64,000 nucleotides of DNA. It comes from Glaciecola sp964195425 (lineage in GTDB: Bacteria > Pseudomonadota > Gammaproteobacteria > Enterobacterales > Alteromonadaceae). Position 1 is the stretch's first letter, and each line of letters opens with the position of its first letter. The stretch is taken from assembly GCA_964195425.1 (NCBI GenBank), contig CAXMOM010000018.1, positions 1 through 64,000 on the forward strand, given 5' to 3'. Position numbers and translations under genes: made by a program. Positions 8,486 through 17,763 of this stretch are shown piece after piece. The notes below the pieces were generated by a model. The model ran no database searches. It saw only the letters and a list, made by a program, of their open reading frames with translations, and was not told the DNA's origin.

Positions 8486-9790
8486 TTATTCAATTAATGC
8501 GACCGATCGATTAGCAAGTCGCCTCGCACTTTGTATATCACTTTGTGCTAATGACAATTCAGATTGCTGCAGCAATATATTGCTCTGACCAAATGGACAC
8601 TGAAGAACTTTGTGAAAGTTCAATGCTTCAGCAAACTGTTCCTCAGCGTGAGAATACGCTTGTTGTGATTGATATATTCGACCACGAAGTTCGGCAATAT
8701 AGGCTAGAAACAGCCAGTCTTTAATGCTCTTAGCATAATCTTCTGCAAGGCTAAAATTAGCCAAGGCCTCTTCCAGCTCTCCCAATTGAGCATAAGAAGC
8801 ACCTTGCCAGAAAAATAATCGAACCAGTTCTTTAGTGTTGACCAACTGAGTGGCTTGCTTTATTGCTTCATTCAGCAATAATTGTGCTTCGTTTGTCTGC
8901 TGGCGCTCTAACAACAATTCTATCAGGATCCGCTTCGCCGCAATATTACTAGGCTGTGTCAAAATAGCAGCTTCGAGCAAAGAAACTGCGGTATCACTTT
9001 GTTCATTCTGGATAGACTCTAGTGCATTGGCCAGCATCTCATTTGCAAATGCCGATTGGTATTGGTCCTCATGGGCCAATTTTTCCTGATCCAAACGAGC
9101 GGCCACTATGTCAGCTACTTGGTCAATTGCGCCACGGATGCTGCTGCCCAAGACTGCCCCGCGCACCACCTGATTTTTTTCATGCAAGCTGTATATCAAT
9201 TGATAGTCTTGCACACTACCCGCAAGATTTAGTTCTACAACCAATGTTGCACCAGAGACTCGAAATATTAGGCCTATCTGCTGCTTACTATTTTGCCCTA
9301 GCCATGACATCTAGAACATAGTCGATTTCAACACCCCATGATGATCGGATGAAGACAACCTTTGAATTAACTGATCCATTCCACCATAACGCACCCAATT
9401 ATGATCACTATCAGCAATATCTGTTTGCATAGGCAAAACCACAATAGACCCGCTCGCAGCAGGAGGTGCGTTAATAAATGCACCAACCATAATCAGCATG
9501 ACGATTGTCGCTATAATAATTTTCTGGCGGCTAAAATATCGGATACCGTGAATTGGTTTATTTGGATGTATGTTCGCTTCATTAAGAGTTTCAAGCGCTG
9601 GAACCAAAGCATATCCTAAACGAGAATAATTTTTAATCACTTTGCTATTCGCAAATGTCTTGCGTAGCTCCTTAATAGACTGAAAAATGACTTGTTCATC
9701 AACTACTACATCATTCCAGATAGTCTGCAAAATATGCTGTTTGCTCAGCGTCTCGCCTTTTACTTCAATCAGTAGCATTAGCTCAGGCAC
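8486..9790 (-). pseudogene. CadC-like membrane regulator (wHTH + TM + TPR), truncated at the 5' end with an in-frame amber stop
   Basis: Two consecutive open frames are in the same register, split only by a TAG at 9311-9313. The upstream part (159 codons) has an OmpR/CadC-type winged-helix DNA-binding domain (LSKQHILQTIWNDVVVDEQV, then IKELRKTFA), followed by a membrane helix near residues 95-112 (IIIATIVMLIMVGAFI). The downstream part (274 codons) is periplasmic with several TPR-like helices. In intact family members these are one protein. The upstream end starts abruptly at the motif that normally follows about 25-30 N-terminal residues, and a stop (TGA) directly precedes the GTG at 9790. 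Both faults suggest a dead gene, although the downstream part could be re-initiated at the ATG right after the stop. Confidence 0.75.
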
Positions 9791-9792
9791 TC

Positions 9793-10119
9793 ATTTTTGG
9801 ACTGTTGCACCTTTTAAATTTACATGATGGATTTACAATAGATGTTGTCGCACAGGTTATTTATGCCACCCTACTGGGAATCGGTTTTGCTGGAATCGTC
9901 GCTTATACGCACACCATTTGGACGGCGGTATTAGCCCATAATTTTATTAATATGATTGGCAGTATTAACTACACGTTTAACCCAAGCTATGTCGACAGCC
10001 CCAATACAGCTGCTAGTTACTTGGTATTGATAGCAGTGATATTTACCTTAGTAACATTACCAGAACTTTGGTGTTTGAAAAAAGCCGATGCCAGTCAAAT
10101 AGTTGGAGTAGCAGCATGA
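9793..10119 (+). pseudogene. C-terminal part of a CPBP-family intramembrane protease
   Basis: The frame reads IFGLLHLLNLHDG from 9793 (TTG at 9805 is the first possible start), and ends at TGA 10117-10119. It matches the second half of CPBP (CAAX protease / bacteriocin-processing) membrane proteases. The F-x3-H motif (FGLLH) and a later H-x3-N-type motif (HNFIN) lie in predicted membrane helices. The first conserved motif (EExxxR) and the N-terminal helices are missing. The 5' end stops where the CadC-like fragment also stops, so both look cut by one deletion. The stop codon overlaps the next ATG (ATGA), showing that the two downstream genes were once translationally coupled. Confidence 0.7.
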
Positions 10120-10861
10120 ATGCCCTAATACTGAAGTTTCTGTTATTTACAATACTTAGTTTAGCAATTGCTTGCCAGGCAAGCGCAAAACACCGGCCAC
10201 TGTTCAAGAGCAACTTGCAGCTAAGCAAGCATTTGAAAGTGCACTAGCTAGCATGCAGATGCGCTGAAAAGTGCTAACAAACAATATCGGTTTGTCTTAT
10301 GTACAAGTTGAACAGGATAGAACCGGTAATGGCAAACGCTCACTATTTTAGCCCGAAACAAAACAACAAGGTGCTTGGCTATTGCTGGAGCAATACGGCA
10401 CGTCATTAGAAAGCAATATGCAATTTGAAACGCCCTTTTTAATAGAGCCAGATGCTTTCTCTGCTGAGCAAGCTCAATTGATTAAAGAAACAGATTCCAC
10501 ATGGATATTTGCTATTCCCAATCTAGTTAACGTGGGTTTGGAGGGTGAAGAAGGTGCTACGCGAGCCGAGACAGAAGAAAAACTAGATAGTCAGTTGGAA
10601 GATGTACTGCAAACCGAATTAGTAATTGATAAGAGCCGATTGCAGTTTGTATCACTACACATCTATTCTAAAGCACCTTTTAAGCCCTCATTTATGGCCA
10701 AGGTAAAAAGTTTGACCTTAGAATTGATATTGGTGAAGATTGGCCTAAAGGTCCACTTATTAGCCCGCAAACAACAAGAAATATGCAAGGGAGTTTTGGT
10801 TTGTTTGTTAAGATTGAAGAATTTCGAACTGTAAATGTTAGCAATGTTAAACAGGTATAAC
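10116..10861 (+). pseudogene. Degraded secreted protein gene with several frame disruptions
   Basis: It starts at ATG 10116 with a clear signal peptide (LKFLLFTILSLAIACQASA). The frame shifts at about 10187: the sensible continuation TPATVQEQLAAKQAFESALA is in another frame. In-frame stops then occur near 10264 and 10350. A long intact stretch runs from about 10382 (LLLEQYGTSLESNMQFETPF). A second shift near 10705 moves the sense frame to KFDLRIDIGEDWPKGPLIS, ending VNVSNVKQV at TAA 10859-10861. The family is not recognised. The protein was probably exported, and it was cotranscribed with the CPBP protease. The 150-codon frame at 10382-10834 is only part of this decayed gene. Confidence 0.65.
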
Positions 10862-11090
10862 TGAATTAAATTAGATCCTTCGAGCCTTGAGTTAAACAAT
10901 AATTAGGTTCTAAATGGACAAGACCAACATTTATTTAAAACTGGGTGATATTTTTACGAGATTTGACCTTGGTATTTAGTTTTATCTAGTTACCGTTGTG
11001 CGTAATTAAATAAATTTAATGTCGACATCGGTTGCCGTTAAACTTTTTTGAAGGTAACTTTACCCCTCATTAAATCATGGATGGATTATT

Positions 11091-12317
11091 TTGAGTTTTT
11101 TTTATGTAGCACGGCAGCCTATTTTAGATAAGAACAAAAACTTATTTGCGTACGAATTATTGTTTCGCGACGGTTTAGAAAACAGCTTTCCTGAAGGTAC
11201 TAATGATAATGAGGCTACTGCCAAAGTTATTGTAGGCTTAGAGTTCAATTTAGGGCTAGAGAGTCTGACCCAAGGGTCTTTAGCTTTTATCAACTTTACC
11301 CATGATACCTTAATAGATGGTTATCCCCTGCTAATGGATAAAGAGCAGATAGTGGTTGAGATACTCGAAACAGCTAAGCCGAGTAAAAGACTCCTCGCTA
11401 TTTGTATTGATTTGAAGAAAAAGGGCTACACCATTGCCCTAGATGATTATGAGCATGGTCCCAGATGGGTACATTTTTTCCCCTATGTGGACATCTTAAA
11501 GCTCGATTACCCCTTTAAATTTGAACAGCATTTACAAGAAATCATACCTGCATTAAAACCCTACCCTCATATTAAGCTACTGGCTGAAAAAATTGAGACT
11601 TACGCCGATTATAAACACGCCTTAAGCATTGGTTGTGAATATTTCCAGGGGTATTTTTTTAGTCGGCCAGAAATCGTCAAGACAGTCGCTTTCAATCCTT
11701 CTCAAGTGACCGTAGTCAACCTGTCGCACGAAATTAATAAAGACGAGTTTGATATACAAAAAATCACTTCCATATTTGAAGGTGATGTCATGTTGTCTTA
11801 TAAATTACTACGTTATGTGAAATCACCAATCTTTAAGCGCGTGGCTGATATAAAGACCATAAAACAAGCGATATTAGTACTAGGGATAGAAGAGTTAAAA
11901 CGATTTATTGGTGTGATGTTTACTGCTCAATTTTCAATAGGCAAACCAAGAGAGTTGACTGTCATGGCCTTATTTAGAGGGCATTTTTGTGAACTAATGG
12001 CAAAAGCAACCTTACCAGGGCATTCTCAATCCTCTGCGTTTTTAATGGGATTGTTGTCATTGATCGACGCCATGGTTGATGGGCACATTGAAGAGCTTAT
12101 TGAGAAATTACCTATCCATAAAGATATTAAAGACGCAATAATTAATCGCAAGGGTGAATCTGCGAAATTTTTGGTGCTATGTGAGTTCTTTGAAAAGGGT
12201 GATTGGCCTAATATTGAACTCTTTTGCCAACAAACGGGAGTAAGTCCTGAAAATGTTTGTAGCCTATTTCAGCAGTCATTGAATTGGGCAGATGATAGGA
12301 TAACCGCCATTCAGTGA
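11091..12317 (+). CDS. EAL-HDOD (YuxH-type) signalling protein
   Basis: 408 residues. An N-terminal EAL-like domain (about 1-200) is followed by an HDOD domain (about 205-395). In the EAL part the signature is changed: YELLFR (21-26) replaces the EALLR motif, FINFT (67-71) stands for the Asn strand, DDYEHG (118-123) for DDFGTG, and LKLD and EKIE follow. Such YuxH proteins may or may not hydrolyse cyclic di-GMP. The usual metal ligands are partly kept (E22, E90/E93, D118, D119, K166), so activity is possible. The start is TTG at 11091: no ATG lies near in frame, and the family begins with this FFYVARQPI sequence. The ribosome site is weak. Stand-alone gene. Confidence 0.85.
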   Translation: MSFFYVARQPILDKNKNLFAYELLFRDGLENSFPEGTNDNEATAKVIVGLEFNLGLESLTQGSLAFINFTHDTLIDGYPLLMDKEQIVVEILETAKPSKRLLAICIDLKKKGYTIALDDYEHGPRWVHFFPYVDILKLDYPFKFEQHLQEIIPALKPYPHIKLLAEKIETYADYKHALSIGCEYFQGYFFSRPEIVKTVAFNPSQVTVVNLSHEINKDEFDIQKITSIFEGDVMLSYKLLRYVKSPIFKRVADIKTIKQAILVLGIEELKRFIGVMFTAQFSIGKPRELTVMALFRGHFCELMAKATLPGHSQSSAFLMGLLSLIDAMVDGHIEELIEKLPIHKDIKDAIINRKGESAKFLVLCEFFEKGDWPNIELFCQQTGVSPENVCSLFQQSLNWADDRITAIQ

Positions 12318-12389
12318 ACCTTTCACCCGACTACTCTGACAACTATTATGGCTTTTTACAGACTTAGAATACGTGCTTTAAAAGTTTCG

Positions 12390-13214
12390 TTAATCTTCAC
12401 TACCCAGTTGGGAAATTCCATACTTAGTAGTTGCTACACCATTTCTTTCATTATTAACGCGCAGGCTCTTATTGCCTGCTACCATGTCTGCGTCTTTGTA
12501 GCCCCGAGAATGGTCTAAGTGCACACAAATTGCATTGTATCGAACATGTTTAGGTTTAACGCCAGAGTTGATTAAGCGGACACCAAACTCTCTATCTTCC
12601 CCACCATAAGCCATACGCTCATCGTAGCCGTTAACGGCGAGAATATCGTCGCGCCAAGCTGATGCATTAGAGCCTTTAAGATTGCAGCGGGTGGGCGTGA
12701 TTTTATTAAGAATGGCTGCAAACAAACCATTCGCTCGTAATTTTAAGGTTTTGCGACGTTTAGGTAGACCATTCATTATAAGCCATTTAACATCAAAACA
12801 TCGACCTGTTGCTATGTCGTCTTTAGTTATCACGCGACTAATAGACATCGGCAACTTATAGTAGCTTCCTGACAAATAATAACCTTTTTGTGCTTCACTA
12901 ATATGAACGGCGAGGAAATCGGTTCGAGGTATACAGTCGCCATCAGTAAAGACAATATAGCCATTTTTAGCTGCAAGTATGGCTTTATTTAGGATTCGGC
13001 TCTTGCGAAAGCCCTTGTCTTGCTGCCATATATGACTGATGTCCATTCCGGTTTTTGCGCGCATCGCATCTATCAGCTGCTTTGTATCTTCGGTTGAGCC
13101 ATCATCGGCAATAATAATTTCAAACGCCGAGTGTGTTTGAAACACAAAACCCCAGAGTACTTTCTCTAGCCATTCGGGTGAATTATAAGTGGTAAAAATG
13201 ACCGTTACGTTCAT
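12390..13214 (-). CDS. Family 2 glycosyltransferase
   Basis: 274 residues with a GT-A fold. The nucleotide-sugar signature is VTVIFTTYN at the N-terminus with DDGS at 37-40. The metal-binding DxD motif is DGDC at 91-94. Residues about 175-215 (GSNASAW through GGEDREFGVRL) match the galactosyltransferase-like C-terminal region with its acidic E-D pair at 206-207. This arrangement is seen in chondroitin-type and cell-surface polysaccharide glycosyltransferases. No membrane helix is visible. It lies next to an FkbM methyltransferase on the same strand, 107 bases away. The two could decorate the same glycan, but no other polysaccharide genes are present, so the product is unknown. Confidence 0.85.
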   Translation of the reverse strand: MNVTVIFTTYNSPEWLEKVLWGFVFQTHSAFEIIIADDGSTEDTKQLIDAMRAKTGMDISHIWQQDKGFRKSRILNKAILAAKNGYIVFTDGDCIPRTDFLAVHISEAQKGYYLSGSYYKLPMSISRVITKDDIATGRCFDVKWLIMNGLPKRRKTLKLRANGLFAAILNKITPTRCNLKGSNASAWRDDILAVNGYDERMAYGGEDREFGVRLINSGVKPKHVRYNAICVHLDHSRGYKDADMVAGNKSLRVNNERNGVATTKYGISQLGSED

Positions 13215-13321
13215 GTACCTTGCACCTCAAAATGAATACAAACAAACCTATTTAGCCTAGCGTTTAAAGCTGCTGTTAAGGATGCTTGTGGTATAAATTT
13301 GGAATCGATTTAATTAAATTT

Positions 13322-14056
13322 TTATGAAATAGTATTTTTGATCATCACGCAGTCCATCTCAATAACGGCTAAGTTTATTTTGTTTCTTGTTATTGGATAC
13401 AAACCAGTAGTAATAAATCCATGAGACTCAAATGTTTGTAAAGACTCTAGATAATGGGGCATGCCCTCGTAAAGTGGGATTAGTGATACCTCAGAAAGCA
13501 AGCAACGCACCAAGTTTAATGATTTTACTGCGCCTGCTATAACTTTTAAATCAAAGCCTTGTGTATCAGTTTTTAAAAATATTGACCGCTTCTCCAAATT
13601 AGAAATATTCGAGCTGAGAAAGCTATCAATAGTATTTATTTCAATTGTTTCAACATACTCTATTTTATTTTTCTCATTCTTGTATCGGTCTTTTGCATAT
13701 TGAGTGGGTTCTAACATAGAAGAAAAATCTGAAGACTGCGTTACATTTATTTCATTTTGTCCAATCTCATCACCCATAGCAAAATTATGCACGTGCCAAT
13801 TTTTATGTTCGGCAGCTGCAGTATTTAATTTTTCAAATGTTTCTTTCACGGGTTCAAAAGAATGAATCTCGCCTTTATAACCGGCATCTATAATTGATTT
13901 GCTGAACTGCCCAACGTTAGCGCCAACATCTAATATTAAATCTATTTCATTTCGTTCTATTAGATCTATTAAATGAAACATCAATGATGGGTTTTTATTC
14001 CTATTAACTAATTCGTACCCTAAAGATTTAGCTAGCACTTTAAATAAATTCATCAT
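13322..14056 (-). CDS. FkbM-family SAM-dependent methyltransferase
   Basis: 244 residues. The SAM-binding motif I is LILDVGANVGQFSKSI near residues 39-54. HSFEPVKETFEKL follows as motif II. The FLKTDTQGFDLKVIAGA segment, typical of FkbM methyltransferases, lies near 158-174. FkbM enzymes O-methylate hydroxyl groups of sugars or polyketides. The nearby glycosyltransferase suggests a glycan substrate, but this is inference. The GT gene lies downstream on the same strand after a 107-base gap with no clear terminator, so cotranscription is possible. Confidence 0.85.
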   Translation of the reverse strand: MMNLFKVLAKSLGYELVNRNKNPSLMFHLIDLIERNEIDLILDVGANVGQFSKSIIDAGYKGEIHSFEPVKETFEKLNTAAAEHKNWHVHNFAMGDEIGQNEINVTQSSDFSSMLEPTQYAKDRYKNEKNKIEYVETIEINTIDSFLSSNISNLEKRSIFLKTDTQGFDLKVIAGAVKSLNLVRCLLSEVSLIPLYEGMPHYLESLQTFESHGFITTGLYPITRNKINLAVIEMDCVMIKNTIS

Positions 14057-14471
14057 ATCTCCAATAATTTGAACCAGTTAGAAGACTAAATGTTATTTAA
14101 GTTTTATGCAACAGACACTAGATGTATAAGTAAAATAAACGCGATACGTGATTTGGGTTTGAAATGACAATGCCATATTCAACTTCCATTGTGTAAGTCG
14201 AAGTAAGGCGCTTAATGTGTGGCGAGTATTTTGCCGTCGTCCTTCATGCGAGCATCAAGGCAATCTTTTCATGAATACACGGCTTATGTCGTAAATTTTC
14301 AACTCATTGGTCACATAAGATATTAGTCATTTGACAAATTAATAGAGTGTCCTATGCTGAATGAAAGCTCAAATAAAGGAATAACACCAAAATACGAGCA
14401 GATATGAGCTTTACATCTTATTTAGAGCGTAACGTTTTGGATAAGAGTAAGTAAATATAGGAACAACACTA
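14057..14471. other. Intergenic region holding the promoter of the MBL gene
   Basis: 415 bases. The only strong signal is the sigma70-like promoter at 14331-14358. A possible 16-codon leader frame (ATG 14404 to TAA 14452-14454, MSFTSYLERNVLDKSK) lies downstream. Its ribosome site is weak and I do not call it a gene. Confidence 0.5.
14331..14358 (+). promoter_or_regulatory. Sigma70-type promoter for the MBL-fold gene
   Basis: The -35 box TTGACA (14331-14336) is perfect. The spacer is 16 bases, and the -10 box is TATGCT (14353-14358). A start near 14365 would leave a leader of about 105 bases before ATG 14472. Confidence 0.6.
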
Positions 14472-16121
14472 ATGGACTTAATTGAGGGTAATACCTATTT
14501 TGTAAGCGCAAGCGATACCATATTGCATAAGTCAGGGTCTACGTCGTCTAGTGCTTTAAATCATCTTTTAATGGGTGATTATATGCGTTATTTAGGCGAA
14601 GAAACACGCAATTGGGCTAAGGTGCAATGCCGTGGCAGCAAAGGTTTTGTGCGTAAAGCGGACTTCTCAGATGAACGTTTATTAGAAGTAAACTTTGTTG
14701 ATATTGGCCAAGGAGATGGCTGCCATATTGTTACGCCTGAAGATGAGATTATATTGATCGATGCTGGTGAAGGCCAGAACATGCACCGTTTCTTACGTTG
14801 GCGCTATAACTTACGTCACCTTAAAGTGACTGGTGTCGATGGAGTATTAAATGGAGATAGCAAAGCGCGCCCCCCGATTAATATAGATAACATTGTTATT
14901 ACGCACCCGGATATGGACCATTACTACGGGTTTAAGACAATATTTGAAGACCACAAGCTCAAACCACGGCGTATTTATCATAATTCTATTGTTGAACGCC
15001 CTATCAAAGCAGCAGATAAACTCGCTGACCTAAAATATTACAGTGGCGATGACCTGGGGGGGTATTTAAATAAAGACGGCAATAAGTATATATGGGATGT
15101 AGTGCACGGCAGTGCTGAAATGCATACGCTCATAAATAAACACAAAACGACTCGCAAGCGTTATATTCAAACTCTTAAAGAAGCAGTAGATAATAATGCT
15201 GATATTAAGTTTAATTCGCTAAACAAAGACAGCGGTTTTATGCCAGGTTATGAGGAAGATAAAACGCTACGCTTTAAAGTGCTTGGGCCCATTACCGAAA
15301 ATGTGAGTTTTGCTGGCAAAAGCAAACGCGGCCTTGTTCGCTTAGGTGCTGAAAGTATAACCAAAAACGGCCACTCAGTGGTGTTGCAATTACAATTTGG
15401 CAAACTAAAAGTGATGCTGGGCGGAGACCTAAACACCCAATCAGAAGATCATTTACTAAAGGTCTACGCGGAAACGGGTAAAGAAGTCTCACAGCTTGAA
15501 GAACGTATGTTTGCGCTACAAGCAAAAGGCAATAATGTAAACATAGAGCAAGCTCAAGAACTGGCTGAACTTGAAACTGAAGTTAACGCAATTGTGACTA
15601 AAGCACGGCGCTCGTTGCAAGTTGATGTTACCAAAGCCTGTCATCACGGTAGCCACCATTTTTCAGAAACGTTCTTGCGGTCACTAAATCCAATTGCAAC
15701 AATAATATCAAGCGGTGATAACGAAGCCTATTCTCATCCTCGTCCAGATGCGTTAGGCGCGATTGGAAAATTTGGCCGCGGTGTTAGGCCGCTAATTTTT
15801 AGCACGGAACTAGCTCGCAGCACCAAAGAATTCACTGATGTATTTGCCTACTTTGAAAGGCTGAAAGCATTTGAAAAGCGCATTGAGGAGGCAAGCTCAA
15901 AGTCACAGAAACGAAAAATAAAAAGAGAAATGCAAGATGCTAGAGACCGCAACGTAGTGGTCTATGGCCTTATTACGCTTCGGACCGATGGTAATAAGGT
16001 CATTCTTGCGCAGAAAATTGAAGCGCCTACCAAGCTATCCAAAAAATGGGACGTGCATGAGTTAGCGTTTAATGAAGATTTAGGTCAGTTGGAGTATGTG
16101 AGAGCCAGCAAAGCACACTAG
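14472..16121 (+). CDS. ComEC-like metallo-beta-lactamase-fold hydrolase with N-terminal SH3-like domain
   Basis: 549 residues, cytoplasmic by appearance (no signal or membrane helix). Residues about 8-65 look like a bacterial SH3 domain. The MBL domain begins with VNFVDIGQGDGCHI (73-86). Metal ligands follow at HPDMDH (145-150: H145, D149, H150), Asp318 in LGGDLN, CHHGSHH (389-395) and SHPRPD (420-425). These are the features of the MBL domain of the DNA-uptake protein ComEC/Rec2. In this family they act as nucleases or phosphodiesterases. A charged helical insert (about 325-385) interrupts the domain, and residues about 450-485 are basic and coiled. No competence gene is nearby. The flank is a divergent methyltransferase and a separate hydrolase, so the role is unknown. 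A nucleic-acid-directed role, including defence, is possible but unproven. Confidence 0.8.
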   Translation: MDLIEGNTYFVSASDTILHKSGSTSSSALNHLLMGDYMRYLGEETRNWAKVQCRGSKGFVRKADFSDERLLEVNFVDIGQGDGCHIVTPEDEIILIDAGEGQNMHRFLRWRYNLRHLKVTGVDGVLNGDSKARPPINIDNIVITHPDMDHYYGFKTIFEDHKLKPRRIYHNSIVERPIKAADKLADLKYYSGDDLGGYLNKDGNKYIWDVVHGSAEMHTLINKHKTTRKRYIQTLKEAVDNNADIKFNSLNKDSGFMPGYEEDKTLRFKVLGPITENVSFAGKSKRGLVRLGAESITKNGHSVVLQLQFGKLKVMLGGDLNTQSEDHLLKVYAETGKEVSQLEERMFALQAKGNNVNIEQAQELAELETEVNAIVTKARRSLQVDVTKACHHGSHHFSETFLRSLNPIATIISSGDNEAYSHPRPDALGAIGKFGRGVRPLIFSTELARSTKEFTDVFAYFERLKAFEKRIEEASSKSQKRKIKREMQDARDRNVVVYGLITLRTDGNKVILAQKIEAPTKLSKKWDVHELAFNEDLGQLEYVRASKAH

Positions 16122-16687
16122 GTTTTAATAGGGCTTACATATAAAATGTCTGTTCCTTACGCGGCGCATTATTTGTTAGTGTTTGCTCAATAGACCAAAT
16201 CTTAAACCAGAGTTATAGGATTGATTAGCAATATTGAACTACTCTACAGCAATAACAATCGTTAAAAAAAGCGGTTAGTACATACTAGATCGAATGATCC
16301 AAATAAATCTACCACGAATGGCAGCTGGTCAAAGCTTTTAGTGTTATCGACAACTTATACGCCAGTTAAGCGTCTCATTTAGACGCTAATTGGTTACGCG
16401 TAACATTCAACAAGGTGACGAAAAGCCTGGAAAGTCAGTATACATAGTGCCTACGCTTCGGCATTTGAAAATAAAGTTGCAATAGCCAAACTGGTAAAAA
16501 ATATTCACTTATAAGCTTATTTTGCCTAATTAAATGATTTCCCTGTCGAATACTTATCACCCATCGCTACAACGTAGAATCATTTTGGTCATTGTTACTC
16601 ATACAGGCATTCCATAAACTAGTGCAACATTCATGGTAGACTCGAAGATCATTTAACCTTCTTCATGACCTAGTCACACGGTAGCCG
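16122..16687. other. Intergenic region with two palindromes
   Basis: 566 bases without a credible gene. It holds a 7-bp stem hairpin (16369-16387, AGCGTCT / AGACGCT, 5-base loop) and, 5 bases later, the perfect 12-bp palindrome GTTACGCGTAAC (16393-16404). The rest looks like non-coding, mildly AT-rich DNA and must contain the promoter of the next gene. Confidence 0.5.
16369..16404. repeat. Hairpin followed by perfect palindrome
   Basis: Arms AGCGTCT (16369-16375) and AGACGCT (16381-16387) pair fully. GTTACGCGTAAC follows at 16393-16404. There is no T tract, so it is not an obvious terminator. The order of GTT- and AAC-type ends is the wrong way round for a clear integron attC site. Confidence 0.5.
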
Positions 16688-17623
16688 ATGTATATTTTAT
16701 TAATCTCAGCGTTTTTCATTATTTGGTGTCTTTTTTACTCTAAACAACACGGTATTGGTAAATTTTTGTATGAGTCTAGTAATTCTATGGATATGCGTGC
16801 AGCGAAGCTACGAAATGTAAAAAAAACTACTGGTAATGAAGCGTATTCTTACCTAACTAACCATCAACCAACAAAACCATCTATGTTGTTGTTACACGGA
16901 TTCAGTGCCGACAAAATGATTTGGCTAAAATATGCAAAATTTGCCAGCAAAAACTACAATTTAATTATTCCTGACTTATTGGGACATGGTGATATCCCCT
17001 ATTCTGAAAAACAGAGCTACAGCTCGTTTGAACAAGCGAGTTATGTAAGGAGGCTTATAGATGTGATCGATTTACAAGGGCCTATTACCATTGTTGGTAA
17101 TTCTATGGGAGGTATGATTGCAGCTATTTTAGCCAAACAAGACATTACTATCGCCATAACAGGAGAGTTAAGTAAACCCATAGAGATAGATAAATTGGTG
17201 CTTATCAATCCTGCTGGTGCGAAAACTGACTATGCTCTGCAGTTAAACACGGTGACAGATAATCCTTTTTTACATCAAAACATGGACGATACTATCGCAT
17301 TTTATAAAAAAGTGATGCATAAGCCCCCTTTTTTACCGCCCGCGGTTATGGCATATGTTGCGCAAACTAATTACTTAGCTAAAAAGACTCAATACGCACA
17401 TATGTTCTGTGATTTTTTTAATTATGACGAATTTTTAGATAATGCATTTACACCAAACGCTAAAAAAGTAATATTATTTTGGGGGCAGGAAGACCAGTTA
17501 TTACCGGTTACCGAGGCTGAACACTGGGTTAAGTTGCTTTCATGTGAAAGTACGATTCTCGCTGATATCGGCCATATGCCTATGGTTGAGTGCCCTAATC
17601 AAGCTTACTTGTTAATTCATTGA
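16688..17623 (+). CDS. Alpha/beta hydrolase with N-terminal membrane anchor
   Basis: 311 residues. Residues 2-17 form a hydrophobic segment, probably an uncleaved anchor or signal. The alpha/beta hydrolase core has LLLHGFSADKMIW (67-79) with the oxyanion region, the nucleophile elbow GNSMGG (137-142, Ser139), Asp269 in WGQEDQLLPV and His296 in IGHMPMVECP. This triad and the HGF/GNSMGG pattern resemble the lipase/esterase group related to Moraxella Lip3 and MhpC-like hydrolases. The substrate is unknown. The protein ends abruptly after the last helix begins (AYLLIH), slightly shorter than relatives, but the triad is complete. Monocistronic; the antiporter follows after 140 bases. Confidence 0.8.
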   Translation: MYILLISAFFIIWCLFYSKQHGIGKFLYESSNSMDMRAAKLRNVKKTTGNEAYSYLTNHQPTKPSMLLLHGFSADKMIWLKYAKFASKNYNLIIPDLLGHGDIPYSEKQSYSSFEQASYVRRLIDVIDLQGPITIVGNSMGGMIAAILAKQDITIAITGELSKPIEIDKLVLINPAGAKTDYALQLNTVTDNPFLHQNMDDTIAFYKKVMHKPPFLPPAVMAYVAQTNYLAKKTQYAHMFCDFFNYDEFLDNAFTPNAKKVILFWGQEDQLLPVTEAEHWVKLLSCESTILADIGHMPMVECPNQAYLLIH

Positions 17624-17763
17624 TTTGGGTCAGCGCAATATAAATATTAATGCGATATAAATAAAATGCTAAAGTAAACGCTCTCGATATATGAGAAATG
17701 AAAAATGATGCATAAACTATTAATTTTATTAACTAAATCAACAATGAGTCGATAACTCTTCCT

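Noticed and set aside
14404..14454. 16-codon leader frame before the MBL gene
   Set aside because: Weak ribosome site and no regulatory codon run; not enough to call a gene.
16361..16404. Possible integron attC site
   Set aside because: GTT- and AAC-type ends are in the wrong order and the internal boxes are missing.
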